Notes under the pieces: model-generated
Told to the model about the DNA's origin: nothing
What the model saw: the letters and a program-made list of their open reading frames with translations, nothing else
Databases searched by the model: none
Origin: Phycomyces nitens
Taxonomy: Eukaryota; Mucoromycota; Mucoromycetes; Mucorales; Phycomycetaceae
DNA length: 64,000 nt
Reading direction: 5' to 3'
NCBI GenBank assembly: GCA_022702545.1
Contig: JAHRBC010000003.1
Span: 1,984,001-2,048,000, forward strand
Part shown: in pieces, positions 33,927 through 45,000 of the stretch
How positions within the stretch are numbered: the stretch's first letter is position 1
Layout: the number at the start of each line of letters is the position of its first letter
Position numbers and translations under genes: made by a program

Positions 33927-35087
33927 TTGGACACAAAACTACCCAATACACAAATAGGCTCTATTTTTTCTCTCTCTTGTATATTCTTCTCAGAGATGGG
34001 TAATTTATCGTTGATCTAGTCCGTTCATTCGCCTCAATTTTATCCGCGCTCGATTCTTACGTGGGAATCTTATTACGCGATGTTCTATAATTATCGTGTT
34101 CAAACAAGATGTTTAGCAGAATGGGCTCACAAATATCTTGACTAGAATAAATGGTTGTATTGTTGGCAAGGATAAAGGCCACTAATGACATATTTTTTTA
34201 CATGTCGAGAAACAATATAAAAGAGTATTTTGGATATTGGCTGTGATCCATAATAAACATTTTTATTTTATTTTATTTATTTTGATGCAAAAAAATCGTC
34301 AACAAAATAGCTGTTTTTCAAAAAATCATTATATTTGACGGCCTCTCACAAGTACAGAGTGTGGTCTGCTTACATACACAACCGTAGATTGTTGGATAGT
34401 TTAGACTGCTGGATTACTGTAACCCAACATTTGGTAAGCCACCCAGCCTGTCCATACACATAAGCAAAAAGTCGTAAATCGAATATTATTTGCTTGGTTG
34501 AAATATACTCTGCAAAATCCCGCAGCCTGAGTTTGTGAAGATTTCGCTGTAAGAAAAAAAAAACAGCTCCAATTAATCCAAAGCTCTCTATCACTATTTG
34601 GTGTAAATAGCAACTTGTCACTGGGGAAATCAAGGAAAAGTCGGGAATATACACACACACACAGAGAGAGAAATTTTTTCTTGTTATGATTATTTTCATT
34701 TCAATAAAATAATAATGTATTGTTTTTGGATATTTTGCCTGCGAAGAGAATAAGCCATGAGGGGCTCCCACGGTAGAAAAAAATATGAAAATTTCTGTAA
34801 ATCTTGTATTATTTTATATATTTGGAAATATTCTTTCTCTCTCTCTCTCAATCTAGGACGAATTAAACTAGGCAATTCGATATGTAACTGTGTGTACCTC
34901 AAAGGATATTCTGACCAATCACATCAATTGCGCTCTCTTAAGCGCTTTTGGTTATCGCTCAGTTTAATTTTTTTTTTACAAAAATAAAAAAAAATAAAAA
35001 AATATTTATGTATATATATACACATACTCATTTTACCGAATCCCAATAGTTTTTGTATTTTTTTCTTTCAATTCATTCCTCTTAAAA
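33927..35087. other. Intergenic/promoter region of ATO gene
   Basis: No gene is visible. The last 100 bases before the ATG are T- and A-rich, followed by TTCATTCCTCTTAAAA directly before the start, a favourable fungal start context. The rest is featureless AT-rich DNA with small CA/GA microsatellites near 34650-34670. Confidence 0.45.
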
Positions 35088-35841
35088 ATGGCTTCTCCTG
35101 ATCAGACCAACCAGCGCGACTCTCTCAATGACGTCGAGTCCAAATACCCTGTCTCCCACTCTCAACTTCCACAGGCAATCTTTGCCGCACCCACAATTGC
35201 CAATCCTGGTCCTCTTGGACTTAGTGCTTTTGCCTTGACTACCTTTGTCCTCTCTCTCCACAACGCAGGCGCTGGAATGCCAGCATCCTCACCAAGCAAC
35301 GTAGTCGTCGGTCTTGCTGCCTTTTACGGTGGTCTTGTTCAGGTAAGAAGACCTTGGTTGTATTTTATCTTGGTTGCTAACATGTATGTAATCTTGACAG
35401 CTTTTGGCTGGTATGTGGGAATTCAGAACCGGAAACACATTTGGTGCCACAGCCTTTTCTAGTTACGGTGGTTTCTGGCTCTCTTATGCCGCTATTTTTA
35501 TTCCAAGCTTCGATATCCTTGGTTCTTATTCAGCAGAGGGCATTAACCCTAAAGCCCTTTCCCACTCTCTTGGCATCTACCTCATGGCTTGGGCTGTCTT
35601 CACCGGCCTCATGCTCATTGCTTCTCACCGTTCTTCTGTTGGCCTCATGTCTCTCTTCTTCTTCCTCACAATCACCTTTATTCTCCTCTCTGCTGGCGAA
35701 TTCAATGCCAGTGAGCACACAAAGATTGCTGGTGGTGCCTTTGGTATCATTACTGCCTTGATTGCCTGGTACAATGCCCTCTCTGGTCTTTTGACCCAGG
35801 ACTCTTCTTACTTCCTCCTTCCCACCGGACGTCTTGCATAA
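35088..35841 (+). CDS. GPR1/FUN34/YaaH (ATO) acetate transporter family
   Basis: Two exons (35088-35342, 35401-35841) give 231 residues. ATO proteins (yeast Ady2/Ato1, Ato2, Ato3) are plasma-membrane channels or carriers for acetate. The hallmark [15 protein letters not shown] (canonical NPAPLGL, with Gly for Ala) follows a 40-residue polar N-terminus. The second signature, [20 protein letters not shown], spans the intron. Six hydrophobic segments follow in order, with [12 protein letters not shown] and a C-terminal [10 protein letters not shown]. Codon use is C-ending (TCC, CTC, GCC) and more biased than in neighbouring genes, which suggests strong expression. Family assignment is firm; which Ato paralogue is not. 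Confidence 0.93.
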
Positions 35842-36578
35842 AAAGGGCCACCCAAACTCCAACAACAACAAAAAAAGAATCTTAATAATAGTAATAATCA
35901 TCATAATCATCCCCTTATTTTAATGCCTAGTGTCTCCATACTTCTTCTATTCCTACAAGTTTTGATAAGACAGCAGTGCTGTGTAAATCATATTTGCTAT
36001 ACACCCAAATAAACCCAAAGAAATTAAAGAGGCACTGTTCAACCCACAAGATCTTTTGCAAGACTTTTATTCTATTATTCTATTATTATTATTTTTCGAG
36101 AAAGATGGATTTTAGAGTAGGGCACAAGTGTATATTTTTTTTTGATCTTGTGTGTCGTTGCATTTAGATTTAGATTTGTATTCGCACCACAGATATCCAA
36201 AACCAACCTAGTGTGTGATCAGCCAGAGAGTATCAAAAACAAACCAAAGCCACCTGCACTTTGGTATAAAGATCTATTTTTGAGTAGAGGTATATATATA
36301 TATATACTCTACATGGTCGTCATAATTATCTATAAATACGTTTTAGATAGATGGGCTGCCAAGACATCTGCCAACTTGAACCAAACGTTATTTTTCATGT
36401 TTATATATTAATGATCAATATTAGAATTGCATATGTTACTATTGATACAAAATATATCCATTTATAGCCAGAAATCTGTATCACATATATATATATATAT
36501 ATATTACAAGGCACTGTAATCATCACATCAAAAAGAAAAAAGAAAAAGGAAAGGAAGAAGAAGCCCTTTATCATATAT
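35842..36578. other. Convergent 3' intergenic region
   Basis: Between the converging ends of the ATO gene and the TPR gene. It contains TA microsatellites at about 36292-36306 and 36484-36504. Nothing else is seen. Confidence 0.5.
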
Positions 36579-38360
36579 CTAATCCGATTCCTCTTCTGAC
36601 TCTTCCTCAAAAAACGTCTCATTTACCCATTCAACAAAGCTAGGATCCAGAACCTCACTCTCATCAGCTCCGTTTTGGAACATGGCATGGTTACCGCCAT
36701 AATTGATCCACATCTTCATCATCTTTGTCGCTTCCTGCTTCTTGCCCTTTGTGCCCAGCCACTCTTCCTGGGCCCACAAACTAAACACCCAGCCAACCCA
36801 ACCACTGGTCAAGGCCAGCTTGTCTGTCTGGACCGCTTGTTTGTAATAAAACTCTGCATTCTTTAGCAATTGTCCCTTGTTTCTCTCGGCCACAGGCAAT
36901 TCAAGACTAGCCCTGGACATACACAGGTCTCCAAGCTTGTTCAGGATGCTAAGATTCTTTTGCTCAATGGCCAGTCCAGCCTGGAAAGACTTTGTTGCCT
37001 GAGCATACAGTTGCCACACCTCCTTTCCTGTAGTCTCTGGAACAAGCTTAGTCTTTGTTCTCTCGGCAGAGTCAACGAGTGCTTGTGCGAATGAGGTCAG
37101 AATATCGCCTCGGTCACACATGGCCTGTACGTTTGAGGGATCAAATTGCTCCACAATCTCATCCAGACGCTCAATGGCACGGCTGAATAGAGCGTGGTCG
37201 GGTTTACCACTAGCCAGGAACGCACGATCTGCCATTGCAGAAAAGCACTGGGCTTCTTTGAGGTTGATCTGTATCCGGTTTGACTTGTATTCTTTTTCAG
37301 ATTCTGGGATATCAGAAAGCCATTTTTCGGCAAGTGAGAGCTTGGAGCGTGCACGGCTGAAAAGATCTGTGGATGCTTGGAAAGAGGCCAGCATAGATGC
37401 CATGCTTGCCATTGTTTCTGATGTCGAAATCAGAGTATCAATGAGTGAAGTGGTCGTGGTTGCCTCGACCTGGGTTACAGAGGTCATGTCTTCCTTGGAG
37501 TCCTTTGTTTCCGAGTGCTCATTTTTATGTTCATTTTCATGTTGATGTTGATGGTCATGGTCATGGTCATGTTTACATTCAGAAGTGTGGACATGCTCTT
37601 CGGTGTGTTCTTCAGGCGTCTCGACAGGCTTATTGGCCATCAGTCGTGATTCCTTGTACTCTTTTTCTTGTAATTCATAAACACTCTCAAACAGAGAAAT
37701 TGCTTCTTGTAAAGCTAAAAATTAAAAAAATTAAAATAAAAACATATCAATACATGGATGGCTTGGGTACATTTGCTCTATTACCCATTGCAGATTGGCT
37801 GTAAGCATTGTCTATTTCTGTTGTCTCGTTGAGGGTCTCTGCGCGCTGATGAAGGGCCTGGGCAAGGTTGAACTGGGCGTCAGACTTATTCTGTTCAAGT
37901 TCAAGAGCCTTTCTAAACGTCTTTATCGATTCATCAATCTTTGCCAGTTTCTTCTCGGGCTGAGCGTAAGGAGGCATCAGACCAACCAGCAAGAACTGAA
38001 CACGTCCCCTAATAGACACCGTTAATTTGCACATTTGGTCATTTGTCATTTGTCTTTTTCTTTTTTTTTACCAATTGTACAGACAATCGGCATCGGTTGG
38101 GTTGAGTAAATGTGCCTTTGAATAGTATTCGGCTGCAACTTCGTACTTGCGCTGTGCACGATCGCCAGTAGAGTAACGTTCTCCCTGCTCCTCGGCCTCG
38201 ACACCAGCTTGGGGACATTAAAGATTCAGTTGTTGGAAATTATGCAAGACTGGTTGTACGTTCTTTTCATACCTTCCATAATCTCCTCAAATGTCTCGGG
38301 CTCTTTTGGCTTTTTGACAGCCTTTGGTTTGGGTGCTCGTTTGGTTTGTTGTCTTGCCAT
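36579..38360 (-). CDS. TPR-repeat protein with His/Asp-rich insert and acidic tail
   Basis: Four exons (38273-38360, 38072-38207, 37785-38008, 36579-37714) give 527 residues. The exact orthologue was not recognised. The N-terminus is lysine/proline-rich. TPR-like helices follow: YEVAAEYYSKAHLLNPTDAD and IDESIKTFRKALELEQN with FNLAQALHQRAET, then further pairs from about residue 260 (FSRARSKLSLAEKWL, WQLYAQATKSFQAGLAIEQ, AEFYYKQAVQTDKLAL). Between the two TPR blocks lies a histidine-rich segment at about 180-205 (SECKHDHDHDHQHQHENEHK), which could bind metal. The protein ends in an acidic tail (FFEEESEEESD). TPR proteins are scaffolds; the partner is unknown. Confidence 0.8.
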
Positions 38361-40207
38361 GATAATCGATTGTGATGTCTGTTCAAAATGTAAAATGAAA
38401 ATAACAAAAAAAAGTGTCTGTCCTTAATAATGGTAGGACGGTTGTCACAAGTGACTGTTTGAAAAAGACCAACATGCAAGACCGGGTTGTTCTTGATTTC
38501 CAATTGGACCCAGAATTAAAGATTATTATATTATATATTATTATAATATTTGACAGATTTATAAATGGTGTTTGATGTTCCGTGCTGATTTGCATGTCTT
38601 TTGTTACAGCCATGGAAATTCCACGATAGTCTGCAGTGTGTGAATGTATATAAAATAGACAAAATTGATATATGATATTGGTACATCTTATTCACTGCAA
38701 GTGTCCAAGAAGCCAACTCCATGGTCAAGTGTTTATTGATCCCAAAATATTTAAGAATATAGATTAACAAACAAACAAAATAATTAAATAAAGGCCGGAC
38801 CTGCAAGAGTCAATTGTAGTCTAAATGTGCCATTTGGATATAAGGAGCAATGGTATTCAGGGCAGACATGGGAAACATCGTCATGCCCGTAATGAATGGT
38901 CTACATCATACCGGCACCTTGGCCGGGTAGAGTGAGATTAAAGATCAACCTAATATCTAGTATAAATTACCGTTGGTGAATTGAGAGCATATAGAGAACT
39001 AGGAACCAGTCTAGCTCAAGGATAATCGGATTTACTTTAGACGTACCATATACTATAGCTATACTTTTTATATTTTATTTTATTTTCTAAAAAAAGGAAT
39101 AATTGCAGTAATAATATCATATGAAACAGTTCAAAGGGGCTATACTTTGGATTAAAGCTTGCGGCTATTGATATCAGAAAAGGGTTTCAAAAAAGGGCGT
39201 TTGGAGAGGTAGTCACACAAAAAAGAAACAAGTAGGCCCAAAGATATGCATTTCTCTTTAATTGAACACAGCTTTACTCTGGAGAGTCTATAAAAAAATA
39301 ATTTTCTGTACCGTATTTTAGAAATCCAAGAATAAAACACATTTTACAAGTGGTTTGACAATACAAATGTTACATGAAGCAGAAAACATGAATACTTTTA
39401 AACCAACAGGCTGTTTGGATCATATACGACTTGTAGGATTAGATACAAGCTAAAGATGTGCTGGTGATTTGTATTGTACAATGCCTATGATGAATATTAG
39501 ATAAAAAGTCTTTTACAAACTGAATACAACAACAAAAAAGATGGATTTGTGCCCTAAAAATAAAGCATTTGAGCGGAATGATATACCAGAAATTTCTGTC
39601 TTGTATTGGCTTTGGAGACTCTTACCGGGATTAACACAAGTTTGATATGGAAATTTTGAATATTCCCCGACAAAAACTGTTAGTCTTGAGTACTTTGTTT
39701 TATTGCCTTAAAGATCGGCTGATAACCTTTATTTCTATGGCTCAAAACTGATCTTTTTCTTTTTACTCAAAGGCGTATTATCATTACTAAACAGTGTAAA
39801 GATCTATTGGATCTGTTTCTACAATTCTCAAACCGTTTTTAATTCACTCTTGATTCCAATCCTTTAATCGATGGTTATTTTGTATTCAATTGTATCACAT
39901 ACCTTTCTTTTTTATCACAAGCCTATATTCAATTGAATACTGTTTGTGATTCATGGAAACAATGGAATAGTTTCTACAAGTATGGGAACCCTCAAGATTA
40001 CAAAGTACTCTAATTGTGACAGGCATACGGAAATTTCTCGTTTTGATTGGCCTAGACTTCAAACCATCTTTGATCCAGTGAGTTCAAAATTGAGTACCTT
40101 TTTGGTTATTGGCTATTGGACATTTAAAAGTATAATGAAGTCAACTAGTATAAATATTCACCTTGTCGCGTTTTATCATCTTCATTCACTCTTTCCTTAC
40201 AGTAAAA
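38361..40207. other. Intergenic DNA between TPR and ZIP genes
   Basis: 1.85 kb holding the two divergent promoters. AT-rich; no gene or repeat family was recognised. Confidence 0.5.
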
Positions 40208-41583
40208 ATGCTCTCTACAAAGCCTATCCATCTTTTGGCAATCGTATTCTTAGCATTCGTCAGCCTTGCACAAGCACAACGTATGTGGTCCTTGTGGTTT
40301 ATAAATATTCACTACTGACATTTATATCTCTTTAATTCGTCTTTAGACTCTCATGTTCATTCTGACGATGAAGAATCCGCAGAAGAAGCGTGTGCTGCCG
40401 AACCTCTTGAAGAATACAACCTTTCAATGCGTGTTGGAAGCATTTTTATCATTTTGGCTACAAGTGCAGTCGGTAAGTTTAACTTAATAATTATTCCAAT
40501 GTCTTTGTCCTGACATTTGTGTTTTGGATCTTCTAGGTATCTTTGCCCCAATCATCCTATTCCGTATTCGTCCATTCAAGGCTGGTGGATTTCGCGATCA
40601 GGTTCTCACCATCGGAAAGTTTTGTAAGTACAGTTTTGTAAGAACCCAATGAAGCATGATTGCTTATATTATTAAAGTTGGCACTGGTGTCATCTTGGCT
40701 ACTGCTTTTATCCACATGCTACCAGAGGCGCTTGAACATTTCAGTAGCCCATGTCTCAGCGAAGGGTGGAGATCATACCATGCATTTGCAGGCGTCTTTT
40801 GTATGATTGCTTCCTTTGGTCTTCAACTCATCGAACTTGCCGCCCTTTCCAATCTGGACTCACTTGCCAAAAAACGGGCTCTTACTGCACGCGCTGATGA
40901 TACAAACCCTGATGTAGAGGGTCTTGCTTATTCAAAAGTCGAACCTTCCAAGCTCCAAGAGAATGTAAATACACATGAGCATAACCACGATGGTATCTCT
41001 ACAGATGGCCATGTTCACACTGCTGGATTTCTCGAAAGCGATGACAAGGCACTGCAAAATATGGGCACGCTTATACTTGAGCTCGGCATCCTGATGCACT
41101 CTATCATCATTGGCATTACTCTCGGTACCACAGACAACGATGAGTTCACTACACTTTTAATCACTCTTGTATTCCATCAGGTAATTTTTTTTTATAAAAC
41201 AAATGACATTTACTGATCCAAACCTACAGTTCTTTGAAGGTATTGCACTTGGAACACGTATCAATGACCTTGGCTGCAAGAGCTGGCTCAAGCCAACAAT
41301 TATGGGGTCATTCTTTATTGTCATGACACCAATCGGTGTTGCTATTGGCATTGGAATCCACAGCGCCTTTAGTTCAAACTCTGGATCTTTTGTCCTTGCC
41401 CAGGCTATTCTCGACTCTCTTTCTGCCGGAATCCTTCTCTACAGCGCCTACATCTCCCTCATGAGCATCGAGATCAACCACAATGTTGCATTCCGCAAAT
41501 CTCCTATTATGCAAAAGGCCATTTGTTTCTTGTCAATGTACGTTGGTGCTGGACTGATGGCACTGCTGGGAAAATGGGCATAG
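40208..41583 (+). CDS. ZIP family zinc/iron transporter (Zrt-like)
   Basis: Five exons (40208-40280, 40347-40472, 40537-40623, 40678-41180, 41230-41583) give 380 residues. ZIP proteins carry Zn2+ or Fe2+ into the cytoplasm. A signal-like leader (IHLLAIVFLAFVSLAQAQ) precedes an acidic/His extracellular stretch (HSHVHSDDEESAEE). Helix 2 has KFFGTGVILATAFIHMLPEA, conserved in fungal Zrt proteins and completed by the third splice. The cytoplasmic loop is His-rich (THEHNHDGISTDGHVH). Helix 4 carries MHSIIIGITLG and helix 5 HQFFEGIALGTRI, together the metal-binding core. The C-terminus ends in MALLGKWA, typical of fungal ZIPs. Zinc is the most likely substrate by resemblance to Zrt1/Zrt2. Confidence 0.93.
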
Positions 41584-42025
41584 ATCCAAAGATGTATGAA
41601 AAAGACTTGGACTATTTTTATACTTTATATCACGCACGTCCGATTTTTTAATCAACCACACCATGTACATTTTAACTTTTTTTTTAATATAATTTATTCC
41701 TTATAATACATACATCTATACACCTCGATACACGTGGATTTATTGAGATCATTTTCAGTTTTATTTGGTACAAGATGGTCCAAAGGTGCTCTTTAGTTCT
41801 AGGCTTATCGTTTTATGTACGTTTTTCAAAGGTCTTGGGCTAATGATCAAGGGCACCCAAGGGCCAAACGTTATGATTCCAGCCAGATTACTCGGGATTT
41901 TTGTATTGCTAAATAATAGTAATAGTAATAATGATTCCAGCTCACCACAATATAATAAATTTTGCTAGGGGTAGTTGGATTATTTGAATATTTATTAATG
42001 GGCTTATTCTTAGCGCACAGATAAA
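41584..42025. other. Convergent 3' intergenic region
   Basis: Between the ends of the ZIP and multi-START genes. No recognisable element. Confidence 0.5.
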
Positions 42026-45000
42026 TCATACTAAATTACGTCTAATAGCAATGATCTGTATTTCCCAATTCCCAAACCAGGGCATACTCCATAGACGATG
42101 TATCAAGCTTGAGTCATATACTGATGCAAACGCACCGTCTAAAGAGTATCCTGTGCCTAGGCTTACTTGGTTGGACGATCTGACTAGTGGTTGGAGCATA
42201 AGAAGAGCCAACACGATAGCAATACATACACATATCACTAGAATCAAGAATATCTTCTTGACAGATCCGGGGTTTACATCAATTGATGATAAAGAGAGCA
42301 TGTGGATCCTTTCAATAACCCTTTCTTGAGGGCTCGAAGTTCTTTCTTGTGCTATTCCTGTATAACCAGACCCGAGTCTATCAAGTCCACTAGAATGCAT
42401 GTTTTGTTCATCAGAGCGAATACTTTCTCTAGAGGTTGTCATTTGAGAAGGACTTGCACGGAACTTGAATGGCATGTGTGCATAGAATCCCTTTTGAACC
42501 CATCATTAAACATGAGAATGTGTACACATGAAAGGATATCAAACCAAAGCTTACATTTACACCAGCCGAAACACCATCAAAGGCAGCTGCGACTACACTT
42601 CCTCCTACATAGTGTGCCATTGTTGGATCCTTGACTTCACCTGGACCACCTGAATCTTCATCAGAATCTTTGGGAATGGTATCAGATAAACCATTATCAT
42701 TATTATCGGTACACTTTTGTCCGTCCAAGTCTTCAATGGTGGCATCTTTGGTTTTTTCTTCATGCTTTACTTTAATGTCTGAGCCAAGGGTTACCTCCCT
42801 CCCATTAACCAGTATTACTCCATCCCACTGATCATCATCTTCGCCGAGTACTGCAGCAACTGTCAAATGCGGGCCACTCTTTTGTAGATATTCATCCTTG
42901 ACTGGTTCGAGTGTTAACAGAAAGTCATACTCTAGTTCGGTCAATTCTTGCAAGCTAGAAAGGAGTCCAGCCAATTGAACCTTTACAACCAAGGAATGCT
43001 TTTTCGGTGTCTTTTTTCCTTCGTTTACAATCAGATGAGATGGTTCAGGAGCAAGCTTAGATAAATGAATAGTCAGTCGATCAGATATATCCAAGGGGTC
43101 CTGTTTTATGGATAGACGATTTAGATGACAAGTGATTTCATAGCCTTTGGGATATCGCTGAAGATCCAACACAATATGCGAGAGTACTATAGACGTGTCT
43201 TGATACTTGCGAAGATATGTGGCTGTATCCATACCCATAGAGATAGGTGAGATATTTTCATAAACCTTTCTTTGGCCACTGGAAGATAAAAGCCCCAATC
43301 CGGCTACTGAACTGCGCCTTTCAATATTCGGTTGACTTGGTCGACGGTTTTCATGAGGACCAAATAAGGATGATGGCACAGAAAGAGAGGAGGTAATTAT
43401 TTTCTTGCTTGTGTTTTCGGCAGCATCCAGTTGTTTTCCGAGGCAAAGACAACATGATACATTAAGACGGTGGGCATACTTGTCAAAATCAGACTCTATT
43501 TTGGTCCATCTCATCTGGCTTTGTTCGAGCATTGAATCCGGGTTTTCCACAAGAGCATTGTTTTCGAATAGAAGCCTAGTCGATGGTCGAACAAGGAAAG
43601 GAGGAGGACCCTTTTTCTTGAGATACGACTCTGCTGCCTGTACTTGCTTACAGAGACCAGAGGCCAAGAAATTGCTTATATAAGATGGAATAGGAGGACC
43701 AAGATCCATTGATACCACATATGTGGCTCGAATAGAAGGTATTGGATGGTTAGTTGTGGTTGTATAAGGATCGATAGGTTCAAGGATCCACCCAGATAAG
43801 AATATTCGGCCTCTTGGATATTTGGCCTTCTTAAAGACAGGGAAATCGACAAGAGATGATTCAACGTGCAAGACACGCTGAGTAGAAGGGTTTGTGGCAG
43901 AATTGAGTGTTTCGGTGGCTGTACAAGTAACTTGGTACATTTCACGCGACCTATAATATATTGTTAATTTATTAAACTCTTGCAAATAATCCATCTATAC
44001 CAAAACTTACTTGAAAGGAAATACTGATTTCACCGTTTGGTGAACAATATTACAGCCTTGTTTGACATGCTTGACTATCTCGGTGGATTCCACAGATTCA
44101 TCAAATGATTTACGCAGATTACCTAGCTCTGTCACCACAGAGGCAACCTCTTCTAATGAAAAGCCTTCAATCACCTTGGATGCCTTGTATATCATGAATG
44201 GCTCATGAATCTTGAGTTTATCTTTGAGTTTGGAGGTCTTATCCGATGAACCACCTTCTGATTCTCCTACTTCTGTTTGAGGTGTCTTTAAATCCTGTGG
44301 TAGTTTTTCACCCTGTCTTTTGTTGATTTTCAACCCATTCTTATCTCCAATAAGGGTCCACCCAAACTCTTGGTCGCCTATTTGCTTGAGCAGTTGTATT
44401 GCTACGTTGGACTGATCCACAGGTACTTCTCCAAGGGCTGCAAGGGCACTTTCAGGCGTCTCTTCTGACTCTCGATTGGTCGCTTCGATGGTTTGATCTT
44501 TAACAACCAGGGCCTCTATGGGTTCAGTTTCATGGTCATCTATATCATCCACAACTTCTATTTGGTCAAGCACAACCTCTTCTTCTTCAATCTCTAGTGT
44601 CGATCCATTAAGTGTCAGCCCTGGTTCTTCTTGAGGTTTGATAATAATCAAAATCTTTCCACGCTGTGGGATTATGAATTCCTCTTCATGTTCGACTTTG
44701 AGCCAGACACCAGAAGGATCACTCCACCGCTTTATGACTTTGGTACTCGAGGGTGGTGGGTCTACCACAATTCGGTATTGCCCGTTAGCCCAACGGCGAT
44801 GATCTAGTCGAATAACTGCCAGCGTGTGTTCAGCAGTATCTGATGGAAGAGATGGGCGAGAATATTCAGCTCTCCATGTTGTTTTCTCATGATCATAATG
44901 AACTAGTAGCCTTTTTCCACAGACTAGGCTCTCAAGATTCGGTGGAGCACCAAACTCTTCAAAGAAGAAACGAGCCTTTTGGTTGAGAATGGGACTCTGG

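Noticed and set aside
35530..35910. A 126-codon minus-strand frame over the ATO gene
   Set aside because: Antisense of a well-supported, codon-biased gene; the acidic low-complexity translation is an artefact.
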